Translations under genes and position numbers: made by a program
DNA from: Lachnospiraceae bacterium
Lineage (GTDB): Bacteria > Bacillota > Clostridia > Lachnospirales > Lachnospiraceae
Assembly (NCBI GenBank): GCA_014804675.1
Contig: JAAUZH010000009.1
Span: 35,684 to 99,683 of the forward strand
Length of the DNA stretch: 64,000 nt
Reading direction: 5' to 3'
The notes under the pieces: model-generated
The model's input: only the letters and a program-made list of their open reading frames with translations
Told to the model about the DNA's origin: nothing
Databases searched by the model: none
Shown: positions 26,102 through 33,842 of the stretch, one piece after another
Layout of the letters: the number at the start of each line of letters is the position of its first letter
How positions within the stretch are numbered: the first letter of the stretch is position 1

Positions 26102-26668
26102 ATGAAACAGAAAAGATTATTGTTATTTACGATTGTTTTTGTTGGGCTACTGTTTTTTTGGGCGATATGGGAAGCTTTTCTGGTATGTATTGTTCCTCAA
26201 ACCAGAGTGAGGTTTAAAAATTTTGAAGCATTTCGAGATAAGGCAAAAAGCTCTGTTTTTTCAATATCATTACCGGAATCCCAAGATAACATAAAATATT
26301 ATTATCATGTAGAATGGTTTCAATATTTATCCGGATTTAGTGTTTCACTATCAGATGATGATTACAAACAGTTTATCGAAAGTTACATAGAAAAATCCTA
26401 TGATGATTCCTATGAATTGTCAAAATACTTTTATCTGTATAACGAGAATGATGTTCAGTATGCAGAAGAAGATGTTCTTGTAAAGAATGGTATAACATTT
26501 ACGAATCGTCTGTTGCTTGAGAATGAAGAAATGGAAGATTTTTATTACATTTTCGCAGAAAGAATTGAAGGTACACATGAATATTATACATGCGTATTAG
26601 CCAATGACACAAATAACAGGATTATGGTACTGTCATTTCGAAATACGAATCCTCAATATGATAAGTAG
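26102..26668 (+). CDS. Membrane-anchored protein of unknown function
   Basis: A 188-residue protein with one N-terminal membrane segment (LLLFTIVFVGLLFFWAIWEAF) and an outside or cytoplasmic domain rich in Tyr, Asp and Glu (SLSDDDYKQFIESYIEKSYD). I do not recognise it. It directly precedes an orphan ClpP tail, so it may lie where a larger gene was interrupted. Confidence 0.6.
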   Translation: MKQKRLLLFTIVFVGLLFFWAIWEAFLVCIVPQTRVRFKNFEAFRDKAKSSVFSISLPESQDNIKYYYHVEWFQYLSGFSVSLSDDDYKQFIESYIEKSYDDSYELSKYFYLYNENDVQYAEEDVLVKNGITFTNRLLLENEEMEDFYYIFAERIEGTHEYYTCVLANDTNNRIMVLSFRNTNPQYDK

Positions 26669-26743
26669 TGGATAAAAATCAGGGATAATTTCATGAGTGA
26701 AAGAGAAGCCTTAGAATATGGTTTAATTGATTCTGTTATTTGA
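26669..26743 (+). pseudogene. Orphan C-terminal fragment of ClpP
   Basis: The frame from 26669 reads WIKIRDNFMS, then EREALEYGLIDSVI, then TGA at 26741-26743. This is the conserved last segment of the ClpP protease (RDNFMxxxEAxEYGLIDxV). A stop at 26666-26668 lies directly upstream, so nothing of the catalytic domain is left. It is a remnant of a lost clpP paralogue. Confidence 0.75.
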
Positions 26744-26815
26744 AAAAGACAGTAAGGTAGTCAGAGGTTCTTTTTAAGAAAAGAATGTATAAGAAAGCTG
26801 GAGGATATACTTAGG

Positions 26816-27568
26816 ATGAAGATATTAAATGACAAAAGATATTCTGGAATGATATGGTCAATCGTATTAGGTGCTGTATTTTTAATTCTATCGCTGGGAG
26901 GTCACCATTTTTTAGATGGAACGCCTTGGTTTTTGTACAGCAGCATTCTTCGACTTATATTTGGTTTCCTTGTTCTATTCATCATAAATAGGCTTTTTGG
27001 CAAATCAATCTGTGAGATTATGAGCTTTCAGAACTGGAAAAATGCATTGTTCTTAGGTTTAGGATTTATTATATATGCCACGTACTATATCGTACTTGTA
27101 ATCATAGGGACAAAAGCGGTTATAGGGTTAAGTTTAGGGCTTATTATCTCCCGGTTATTCCTGCAGCAGTTGACAACAGGCTTTTTCGAAGAATTATGTA
27201 CGAGAGCATTGGTAATTGAAGGATACTTTCATCAGGAGTGCAAGTCGCTTCGTGCTAAATCATTTTATGTAATCGCCAGTGCAATTATATTTGGAGGTAC
27301 TCACATTACAATCGGGTGGGATACCTATATCTTTCTATTCACAGCAATCGTTGGATTTTCGTTTGCAGTTGTTTATATCAAAACCCGGAATGTTGTAATA
27401 CCTATGCTTCTTCATTTTGTATATGACATCTTTGCTAATTTCACTGATTACGTGGAATATAGTAGATCGGCAATATTTAATGCTTTGAATACAGCATATT
27501 ATGTGATGGTTGGTGTAATGCTCATTATCTCAATCTTTATGCTGGTGAAACCGGAAAAAAGCGCATAA
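26816..27568 (+). CDS. CPBP-family intramembrane metalloprotease
   Basis: A 250-residue membrane protein with about eight helices. The three catalytic motifs of the CPBP/Abi (Rce1-like) family are visible: FFEELCTRALVIEGYF (EExxxR), FGGTHIT (His) and LLHFVYD (HxxxD/N-type). In Firmicutes such proteins often serve peptide self-immunity or maturation (family knowledge); the target here is unknown. GGAGG lies about 10 nt before the ATG. The gene ends inside the upstream block of toxin unit 1. Confidence 0.85.
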   Translation: MKILNDKRYSGMIWSIVLGAVFLILSLGGHHFLDGTPWFLYSSILRLIFGFLVLFIINRLFGKSICEIMSFQNWKNALFLGLGFIIYATYYIVLVIIGTKAVIGLSLGLIISRLFLQQLTTGFFEELCTRALVIEGYFHQECKSLRAKSFYVIASAIIFGGTHITIGWDTYIFLFTAIVGFSFAVVYIKTRNVVIPMLLHFVYDIFANFTDYVEYSRSAIFNALNTAYYVMVGVMLIISIFMLVKPEKSA

Positions 27569-27595
27569 TTTTGATATATCATTAACAAAAAACAA

Positions 27596-27624
27596 TTGAT
27601 TCTGTTTTGCTTTCATGTTAACAT
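27596..27624 (+). promoter_or_regulatory. Toxin promoter, unit 1
   Basis: TTGATT (27596-27601), a 17-nt spacer and TAACAT (27619-27624). The same block recurs without a toxin gene at 29216-29260, with a better -10 (TAAAAT). Confidence 0.55.
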
Positions 27625-27704
27625 ATACCTGTATTCTTCAAGATAAGAAGGTAAAGGATGCAATTTAGACAATTGCCCTCTAGTACATAAGGAGGGTGGT
27701 GCCC

Positions 27705-27788
27705 ATGAATACAATGGAAGTTTTGACTTTATTGTTGGTAATATTCACGGCATTGGCATACATAGATAACCAGCATAATAAGAAATAG
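27705..27788 (+). CDS. Holin-like type I toxin, copy 1
   Basis: A 27-residue peptide: MNTMEVLTLLLVIFTALAYI followed by DNQHNKK. One hydrophobic helix with a charged tail is the pattern of the holin-like toxins (Hol-Tox) that act on the membrane. A strong AAGGAGGG lies upstream, in a 5' leader starting about 27630. The stop falls in a hairpin (27784-27824) that can terminate on both strands. A convergent promoter at 27886-27914 (- strand) would make an antisense RNA against the 3' end, as in Fst/RNAII-type type I toxin-antitoxin systems (inference). Confidence 0.75.
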   Translation: MNTMEVLTLLLVIFTALAYIDNQHNKK

Positions 27789-27880
27789 CATCCTGGACCG
27801 TCCGAAGTTTAGGATGCTATTCTTAATGAAATAATTTTAAACTGAGGGCATCAGATTTTGTATCTGAGTACCTTGCTTAT
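27780..27880 (-). ncRNA. Putative antitoxin RNA, unit 1
   Basis: On the - strand TTGAAA (27909-27914), exactly 17 nt and TATAAT (27886-27891) form a near-consensus promoter pointing at the toxin. The RNA would run to the shared terminator near 27784, with one more internal hairpin (27849-27868). It contains CCCUC, which could pair with the GAGGG of the toxin ribosome site. Confidence 0.6.
27784..27824. terminator. Bidirectional terminator of toxin unit 1
   Basis: AATAGCATCCT (27784-27794) pairs with AGGATGCTATT (27811-27821), with a short T-run on each strand. It can end both the toxin mRNA and the opposing RNA. Confidence 0.7.
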
Positions 27881-28019
27881 TTTGAATTATACACTGGGTG
27901 CTTGATTTTTTCAAGTACCCTTTTAAACAAGGTCTGTGTCAACACTTAGTTGGCACAAACCTGTAGCAGAAATGAGATTGAAACGCATAAAACCATACTG
28001 GTTAAAGGGAGGAGTGAAA

Positions 28020-28478
28020 ATGAAAACTCTGTACACGGAACGAGAGAAAATGCGATATCTGAATGTCTGGTTTTTTGTGCATTTTATTTTATATGTTATG
28101 ATGGACATCTATTATGATGGCTTTTATGTTATGATTACAAAAAATCTTATAGTATTCATTCAGGTATTTGGTATGATAGAAGTCATACTTTTATGTATAT
28201 GGTATCCGCAAGAGTACAGGAAAAAGGAAGCACAAAAAAATGGACAGGTATATGAGGGAAGGATTACGGACATACAATTCAAAAAAAGGACTCACATTGG
28301 TTTGGCAAGGACTTCACATATATACACGATGACAGTGGAATGTAATATTGATGGAGAGAAAAAAATAATAGAGATGGGAAATTATATGGAAAATCCAAGG
28401 GAATATGTTCCGAAAGATTATCGGTGTAAGGTGTTTTATTACAAAGGGAAATGCTATTTGGAGAATTTTTCTTTATAA
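28020..28478 (+). CDS. Membrane protein of unknown function
   Basis: A 152-residue protein with two hydrophobic segments (WFFVHFILYVMMDIYY and LIVFIQVFGMIEVILLCIWY) followed by a basic soluble domain of strands (GRITDIQFKKRTHIG, HIYTMTVECNIDGEKKII). It resembles small two-helix proteins with a DUF3592-like tail, but I cannot place it firmly. GGGAGG precedes the ATG at 28020. It lies between toxin unit 1 and a broken GNAT gene. Confidence 0.65.
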   Translation: MKTLYTEREKMRYLNVWFFVHFILYVMMDIYYDGFYVMITKNLIVFIQVFGMIEVILLCIWYPQEYRKKEAQKNGQVYEGRITDIQFKKRTHIGLARTSHIYTMTVECNIDGEKKIIEMGNYMENPREYVPKDYRCKVFYYKGKCYLENFSL

Positions 28479-28593
28479 AATGAAACTGTCCGGAAATAAC
28501 AAATTTCAAGGAGAAAGCGGGGACATGGATATAGTACCTTACTCAAATGAAAATGACTATATGTAAAAATCATGTGGATATTGAGGTGGGAGA

Positions 28594-28915
28594 ATGAAGT
28601 TAGAAGAGGAAAGACTATATATAAGAGAATTAACTTGGAAGATTTTCAGGCACTTTATGATGTTTTAGCGGATTCGGATATCATATTAGCAAAAAACACC
28701 AAAGACAAGGTTATGCTAAAGAAGCAGCCCGAAAATGCTGGGATGATTGGGCATTCGAGAGTACGCCGTTTGGCAGCTTGTATTCCTATATGAAGAAAAC
28801 GAATATTGCATCCTCTGTTACAGCAATCGCAAACGGAATGTGTAAGGTTGATGAAAGTGTAGCTACTGTGGTATATGCAATTACGAGAGACGAATGGAAT
28901 TCGGTTAAAAGATAA
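28594..28915 (+). pseudogene. Broken GNAT acetyltransferase
   Basis: Pieces of one GNAT gene appear in different frames. MKLEEERLYIRELTW starts at 28594 after GGTGGGAG. A frameshift then gives LEDFQALYDVLADSDI. After a deletion of the central acetyl-CoA region the C-terminal part reads GYAKEAARKCWDDWAF, SLYSYMKKTNIASSVTAIAN and VVYAITRDEWNSVKR, ending at TAA 28913-28915. The CoA-binding core is gone, so it is non-functional. Its last bases run directly into toxin unit 2. Confidence 0.8.
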
Positions 28916-28973
28916 GAAGGTAAAGGATGTAAATTCGACGGTTGCCCTCTAGTACATAAGGAGGGTGGTGCCC

Positions 28974-29057
28974 ATGAACACAATGGAAGTTTTGACTTTA
29001 TTGTTAGTAATATTCACGGCATTGGCATACATAGATAACCGACATAATAAGAAATAG
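28974..29057 (+). CDS. Holin-like type I toxin, copy 2
   Basis: A 27-residue peptide identical to copy 1 except Arg for Gln at residue 23 (DNRHNKK). The ribosome site is the same. The promoter block of copy 1 is missing upstream, where the GNAT remnant abuts, so expression may depend on read-through. Its terminator (29053-29090) and antisense promoter (29155-29183) are kept. Confidence 0.7.
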   Translation: MNTMEVLTLLLVIFTALAYIDNRHNKK

Positions 29058-29148
29058 CATCCTCTACCGCCCAAAGTTTAGGATGCTATTCTTAATAAAA
29101 TAATTCTAAATCGAGGGCATCAGATTTTGTATCTGAGTACCTTTCTTA
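29050..29148 (-). ncRNA. Putative antitoxin RNA, unit 2
   Basis: The - strand promoter TTGAAA (29178-29183), 17 nt, TATAAT (29155-29160) is the same as in unit 1. The RNA would end at the hairpin 29053-29090 shared with toxin copy 2. Confidence 0.6.
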
Positions 29149-29256
29149 TTTTGAATTATACACTGGGTGCTTGATTTTTTCAAGCACCCTTTTCAAAAAA
29201 ATACGCACGATTTTGATATAATATTAACGAAAACCAATTGATTCTGTTTTGTTCTC

Positions 29257-30417
29257 ATGTTAAAATATATCTGTATTTTTCAAGATAAGAAGGTAAAGGA
29301 TGTATTGGTGGAAGGCGCATGCTGTATGATTGCCCATGGGCAATATATGGGTGCATTTAAGCTTATAAATTACATTTTCCTATTGATAGGTGATGTGGGC
29401 ATGGACGATTCTAACGGCGGTCTGGCTATATTGGCAGACCGGACATATGAGCTCTGGCTGGAACTTCTTGAGAACGGAACTTCAGATGAGAAACAAGAGA
29501 TGTTTTGCTGGTTTAAGACTCATTTGAATGGCTCTATGAATTCTTGTTTAAGAGAATATATAGAGCAGATCATAATGGAAGAATTTCAGGAAGAAGAGTA
29601 TGTACAACGGAAAATGACTCTTGTAGAAGAGATGATAGAAAAGTCAGAAAAAATGGATTCTGATTGGAGTAGATGCTACAATACCGGAAAATGGGCAATC
29701 CGATATCTGAGCCTGCTGGAATTGCAGGAATGCAGTCAGAAGGAAATAGAGGACTTTTGCAAAAAGCATTGGGAAAATTCAGATGTTAGAAACTATTATA
29801 TTGATTTGTGCATACAAGCAAAGGAATATGAATCGGCGTTAAAAACATTAGATGAGAGCATGGCTTTCGATAAGGACTATAAAGGACTGGTTTCTGATTA
29901 TAGTAAGAAGAAAAAAGAAATCTATCTGTTACAAGGAGATAAAGAGGCTTATATAGGGCAGCTTTGGGAGCTGGTGCTGAATCACGAAGCTGGAAATCTG
30001 GAGTTTTACAGAGAACTGAAAAAACAGTATGGGGCAGAAGAGTGGGTGAAAAAACGAGAAGAAATTTTTGAAAAGCTTCCGAAACATGTTCATGTGGAAC
30101 AGCTGTATAAAGAGGAAAAATTGTATGACAGATTGCTTGATTTCGTGCTGAAGAGTCCGGGAGTATATGAATTGCAGGAATATGCCGAAATCCTGAAAAA
30201 GGATTATCCGGAACAAATATTGCAAAAATACAGAGATGAAGTGACTCAGATGGCATCTCATACTGGTGACCGAAATAAATACCAGCAGCTGGTCGCATTG
30301 CTTCGTAATATGAAAAAAATCGAAGGTGGTACAAAGATTGTAGAAGCCGTGGCTGCAGAATGGAAAGTTCGTTATAGAAATAGACCTGCAATGATGGACG
30401 AGTTGAGAAAGCTGTAG
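29257..30417 (+). pseudogene. 5'-truncated SWIM zinc-finger-family protein
   Basis: An open frame of 386 residues, but roughly the first 15 (MLKYICIFQDKKVKDV) are encoded by the toxin-promoter repeat block (29216-29302), not by a protein family. From GACCMIAHGQYMGAFKLINY on it looks like the helical-repeat C-terminal part of SWIM zinc-finger proteins, which normally have an N-terminal CxCx(n)CxH zinc motif; that half is missing. Helical pairs such as YNTGKWAIRYLSLLELQE and CIQAKEYESALKTLDESM are TPR-like. The tail RYRNRPAMMDELRKL is typical of the family (recollection, not searched). It could still be translated from the repeat promoter (TTGATT, 17 nt, TAAAAT), but the zinc domain is lost. 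Confidence 0.6.
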
Positions 30418-30441
30418 GAAGGAATGAACAGGGGCAAACAT

Positions 30442-30966
30442 TTAAGAATGAATATTTACCCCTGTTTTTCGCGTAAATTTTCCAATTAGCGACTGTGCAA
30501 ATTTCAGATTCAGAAAAACAACCAGTATCCCCATAAGACCGAATAATACCATTTCCCCTATTTTATATCTTGATATAGAAATACATTCTGAAATAATCCA
30601 AATACTAATCGGTAAACAGATGATACTGGTAATCAGGGAAGGAATATACTGCCTGACAAGGATGGACTGTCCGATATGGATGACAAAATGCAGTGTGCAG
30701 GCGATAAATCCGCCCAACCAAAGAAGTTTGAAAAATTCTGCATTTCCATATAGGGCCAAAGCAGAGAAAGCAATGCAGACAATCAATTCTTCAAATACAG
30801 CAAGAGCAAATCCCTCTGTGCTGAAATCCTCATATGTTTTCAGTATAAACGGATATCTCTTGGCGAGCATCTTTTGGTTTCTTTGAAGCCATATTCCAAA
30901 TCCGATGATTTCCTCCATGTCATGGAATATAAATAGAATCGGGAATAGCCATATATACTTTTCCAT
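30442..30966 (-). CDS. HXXEE-domain membrane protein
   Basis: A 174-residue protein with about five helices. LFPILFIFHDMEEIIGFGIW holds the family-defining His-x-x-Glu-Glu motif, and TLHFVIHIGQSILVRQYIPS the second conserved His segment. The function is unknown; a metal-dependent membrane enzyme has been guessed for the family. The ATG at 30966 has GGAGGAAG upstream; the frame extends to 31041 without a better start. It is divergent from a TetR gene, and both face a shared region with TTGTGTCAC (30996-31004) and its inverse GTGACACAA (31058-31066), so the TetR protein probably controls it. Confidence 0.8.
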   Translation of the reverse strand: MEKYIWLFPILFIFHDMEEIIGFGIWLQRNQKMLAKRYPFILKTYEDFSTEGFALAVFEELIVCIAFSALALYGNAEFFKLLWLGGFIACTLHFVIHIGQSILVRQYIPSLITSIICLPISIWIISECISISRYKIGEMVLFGLMGILVVFLNLKFAQSLIGKFTRKTGVNIHS

Positions 30967-31096
30967 TACACTTCCTCCTCCCAAAAAGTAAACTGTTGTG
31001 TCACGTTCTGCTCCATGATACAATAAAAGAACATCAGCCACAAGTCCTGTCGGGCAAGTGACACAATTTTAAAAATAAGTGTCAGAAAGGAATAGT
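30967..31096. promoter_or_regulatory. Divergent promoter region with TetR-type operator candidates
   Basis: TTGTGTCAC (30996-31004) and GTGACACAA (31058-31066) are exact inverse copies 53 nt apart. A further AGTGTCAG lies at about 31078, next to the TetR start. Local TGACAC/TGTCAG pairing (31059-31084) could be the autoregulatory operator. Confidence 0.5.
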
Positions 31097-31675
31097 ATGA
31101 ATCCTTCACAGAATCCAAGTGCTCTGCGTTCCAAAAGGATACTGACGGAAACGTTGTTGCATCTTATGGAACAACACCTTTATGATGAGATAACCGTAAA
31201 ACAGATCCTATTGGAGTCCGGCATCTCACGAAAAACCTTTTATCGCAATTTCCTTTCCAAAGACGATATCTTAAATTCTTATATAGACGCTATTTTGTAT
31301 CAGTATCTGAAGGCCATTAAGGAGCAGGGGGAATATTCCATGATTTCCATGTTGGACATTATATTTTCTTTTTGTGAAAACCATAAAGAACTGCTTTTTC
31401 TGCTTCGAGACAATGAATTGTTATATCTGCTCCTTCTAAAGTTAAACCGGCTGGTACCTGCCGAGCATAAGAAAATAACTGAGAATATTTCAAAGCAGAT
31501 ATCTGATACAACATCCTCTCTTTCACAATACATGGTCTATTTCAATATTGGCGGGATATGGAATATCATTGCCGGCTGGATTGAAAATGATATGCAGGAC
31601 AGCATCACAGATATAAAAAATGCCATGATTTATTATTTGCAAAATATTGGAACCATTGATTTACGAAATATATAA
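31097..31675 (+). CDS. TetR/AcrR-family regulator
   Basis: A 192-residue regulator. The N-terminal HTH is SKRILTETLLHLMEQHLYDE, then ITVKQILLESGISRKTFYRNFLSKDDIL, the standard TetR recognition helix. The C-terminal helical part ends with the TetR_C_7-like segment (VYFNIGGIWNIIAGWIEND). The ATG at 31097 has AAAGGAA upstream; a GTG at 31079 lies in the operator. Targets are probably itself, the divergent HXXEE gene and the methyltransferase 13 nt downstream. Confidence 0.88.
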   Translation: MNPSQNPSALRSKRILTETLLHLMEQHLYDEITVKQILLESGISRKTFYRNFLSKDDILNSYIDAILYQYLKAIKEQGEYSMISMLDIIFSFCENHKELLFLLRDNELLYLLLLKLNRLVPAEHKKITENISKQISDTTSSLSQYMVYFNIGGIWNIIAGWIENDMQDSITDIKNAMIYYLQNIGTIDLRNI

Positions 31676-31688
31676 TAAGGAGCCACAG

Positions 31689-32312
31689 ATGAATCTATAC
31701 AGTATCCTTTCAAAAGCATATGACTTGTTAGACATAACATACTTTAAAGAAACAGGGAAAAATCCAAGAGAAGTGATTATGAACATGATTCCCAACAGGA
31801 AAATCACTATTTTAGATTTGTGCTGCGGAACATTATCCAATACCATAACGATTGCAAAAGAAAAACCTGATGTGAAAGTTGTAGGAGTGGATCTGTCCAA
31901 AGACATGCTTCGTGTGGCAAAAAAGAAGCTATGCAGGCACCAAATAAGAAATGTATACCTGAAATGTGCAGACGCCACCAAAACGAAAATGAAAAAACAA
32001 TCCTTTGATTATATTATCATAGGCTTAGCCCTGCATGAAAGCAGTCCCCAATTAATAAAGGGAGTGCTGCAGGAAGCCCATAGATTATTGAAAGAGGATG
32101 GAAACCTCATTGTCTTAGAATGGGAACCACCCAAAAAGCTTCATCAAATCGTGAAATTCTTCCCGTTATATGTGGGCGAAAAATTAAACTGCAAAACATT
32201 TCACCAATTCTACACAACAGACAAAGAATCTTATTTTAGAAAATACGGCTTTCAAGTGGAGCAGAAGGAATACTGCAATTACACGATCGTCCTAAGCATG
32301 AAAAAAGCGTAA
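31689..32312 (+). CDS. Class I SAM-dependent methyltransferase
   Basis: A 207-residue methyltransferase. Motif I is ITILDLCCGTLSNTI, motif II VKVVGVDLSKDMLRVA, the acidic post-II segment VYLKCADATKTK, motif IV FDYIIIGLALHES, then EAHRLLKEDGNLIVLEW (motif VI). It resembles UbiE/MenG-like and small-molecule methyltransferases; the substrate is unknown. AAGGAG lies 5 nt before the ATG. It is probably cotranscribed with the TetR gene. Confidence 0.85.
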   Translation: MNLYSILSKAYDLLDITYFKETGKNPREVIMNMIPNRKITILDLCCGTLSNTITIAKEKPDVKVVGVDLSKDMLRVAKKKLCRHQIRNVYLKCADATKTKMKKQSFDYIIIGLALHESSPQLIKGVLQEAHRLLKEDGNLIVLEWEPPKKLHQIVKFFPLYVGEKLNCKTFHQFYTTDKESYFRKYGFQVEQKEYCNYTIVLSMKKA

Positions 32313-32353
32313 AAAGTGATGGAGGAGCGAACTCAAAAAAAGAGAGATGAGAG

Positions 32354-32559
32354 CCTTTCGATACCCAGCAGGAGATGTCAGTGTATATAGCAGTCTTCCA
32401 GGCCTATAAGGAAAGTCCCCGATACAAGATCGGGGAAAAGTAAAGTCGCCGGCACTTATGCCCCGTACTTTGGGGCATTAGTACCGCTGCGTCTTTGCAG
32501 AGCGAAAGCGTGCCCGGAAGACTGCTATATGCACTGACATCTCCTGCGTCCTCATATCC
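32354..32559 (+). repeat. Large palindromic element, copy 4 (long form)
   Basis: A 206-bp element with the same ends as copy 3 (CCTTTCGATACCCAG; CTCCTGCGTCCTCATATCC). The arms are GGAGATGTCAGTGTATATAG and CTATATGCACTGACATCTCC: the CCGGCAGAG of other copies is changed to ATGTCAGTG and the partner arm is changed to match. Hairpin A (32417-32435) is unchanged. Hairpin B is ATGCCCC-N7-GGGGCAT (32458-32478), changed on both sides from ACGCACC/GGTGCGT. Core GCGAAAGC is at 32502-32509. Confidence 0.88.
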
Positions 32560-32601
32560 AAATTCCCTCCCCCTCCACACAAAAAAATTTCTTTCGGCAG
32601 G

Positions 32602-32630
32602 TTGCCCCCCACTTTTTTGTATGATATAAT
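32602..32630 (+). promoter_or_regulatory. carA promoter
   Basis: TTGCCC (32602-32607), 17 nt and TATAAT (32625-32630) with an extended TGA before the -10, 36 nt before the carA start. Confidence 0.65.
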
Positions 32631-32666
32631 AAAACGATTATGCGAAAGGGTAGACAGGTGAAGAAA

Positions 32667-33842
32667 ATGAAAGCATTTTTAATTTTGGAAGACGGCACCG
32701 TATTTGAAGGAATCCAAATCGGTGCAAAAAAAGAAATCATCAGCGAAATAGTTTTTAACACATCTATGGCAGGATATTTAGAAGTGCTCACAGACCCCTC
32801 CTATGCGGGACAGGCAGTGTGCATGACCTATCCCCTCATAGGCAATTACGGCATCTGCAAAGAGGACATGGAGTCAAGAAAGCTTTGGCCGGACGGATTC
32901 ATTGTCCGAGAGCTGTCCCGTATTCCAAGTAATTTCAGATGTGATATGACCATACAGGAATTGTTGGAAAGCTATGATGTGCCGGGAATCGCAGGGATTG
33001 ATACAAGAGCCCTGACAAAGATTTTAAGGGAAAAAGGCACCATGAATGGCATGATCACAACAAATGAAGAATATAAATTAGATGAAATAATTCCAAAATT
33101 AAAGCAATACACAACCGGAAAGGTTGTGGAAATCGTTACCTGTGAACATAAATACGAATTAAAAGGCTCCAGGTCCTTAGAGGACAACGGACCGATTTCC
33201 GGCAGCGCCAGATATACAGGAGAGAAGGAAAGAAAGCCCTCTTTAGTAAGGGAATTAAAGGGAGTGGGCAAAAAGGTGGCGCTTTTAGACCTGGGAGCAA
33301 AAGATAATATTGCAAAGAGTCTGGCAGCCAGAGGCTGTGACGTAACTGTTTATCCGGCAGATACAAAGGCGGAAGAAATCTTTGCCGCAAAGCCCGACGG
33401 CATCATGCTCTCCAATGGACCGGGAGACCCAAAGGAATGCGCTTCCATTATCGAAGAGATACGAAAGCTTTACGAAGGGGACATACCGATTTTTGCCATC
33501 TGCTTAGGACACCAGTTGATGGCTCTTGCCACAGGAGCGGATACTTTCAAAATGAAATACGGACACCGAGGAGGCAATCATCCGGTAAAGGATTTAGTTA
33601 CCGGAAGGGTTTATATTTCCTCGCAGAATCATGGCTATGTAGTGGATATGGACAAGCTGGATGAAAAGGTGGCAGTTCCGGCATTCATCAATGTAAATGA
33701 CGGCACCAATGAAGGGCTTTCCTATACGGGCAAAAACATCTTCACGGTGCAGTTCCACCCGGAGGCATGTCCGGGACCACAGGATTCCGGAGATTTATTT
33801 GACAGATTTATTACGATGATGGAGGAAACCCAAAATGCCTAA
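32667..33842 (+). CDS. carA: Carbamoyl-phosphate synthase small subunit
   Basis: A 391-residue glutamine amidotransferase subunit that supplies ammonia to CarB for pyrimidines and arginine. The N-terminal half ([32 protein letters not shown]) is the CarA domain. The C-terminal class I amidotransferase has the nucleophile in [11 protein letters not shown] and the His/Glu pair in [11 protein letters not shown]. The ATG at 32667 lies 9 residues into the frame and matches the family start. No PyrR or arginine leader structure is obvious between promoter and gene. It overlaps carB by 8 nt. Confidence 0.95.
   Translation: MKAFLILEDGTVFEGIQIGAKKEIISEIVFNTSMAGYLEVLTDPSYAGQAVCMTYPLIGNYGICKEDMESRKLWPDGFIVRELSRIPSNFRCDMTIQELLESYDVPGIAGIDTRALTKILREKGTMNGMITTNEEYKLDEIIPKLKQYTTGKVVEIVTCEHKYELKGSRSLEDNGPISGSARYTGEKERKPSLVRELKGVGKKVALLDLGAKDNIAKSLAARGCDVTVYPADTKAEEIFAAKPDGIMLSNGPGDPKECASIIEEIRKLYEGDIPIFAICLGHQLMALATGADTFKMKYGHRGGNHPVKDLVTGRVYISSQNHGYVVDMDKLDEKVAVPAFINVNDGTNEGLSYTGKNIFTVQFHPEACPGPQDSGDLFDRFITMMEETQNA

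Larger units (their letters stand above)
28909..29302 (+). repeat. Toxin unit 2, circularly permuted, between 21-bp direct repeats
   Basis: A 21-bp sequence (AAGATAAGAAGG followed by TAAAGGATG) occurs at 27640-27660, 28909-28929 and 29282-29302. In unit 1 it lies between promoter and toxin. In this copy the order is 21-mer, toxin, terminator, antisense promoter, toxin-promoter block, 21-mer: the same parts, permuted. The left junction is the GNAT pseudogene and the right junction the SWIM-like gene. Confidence 0.7.
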
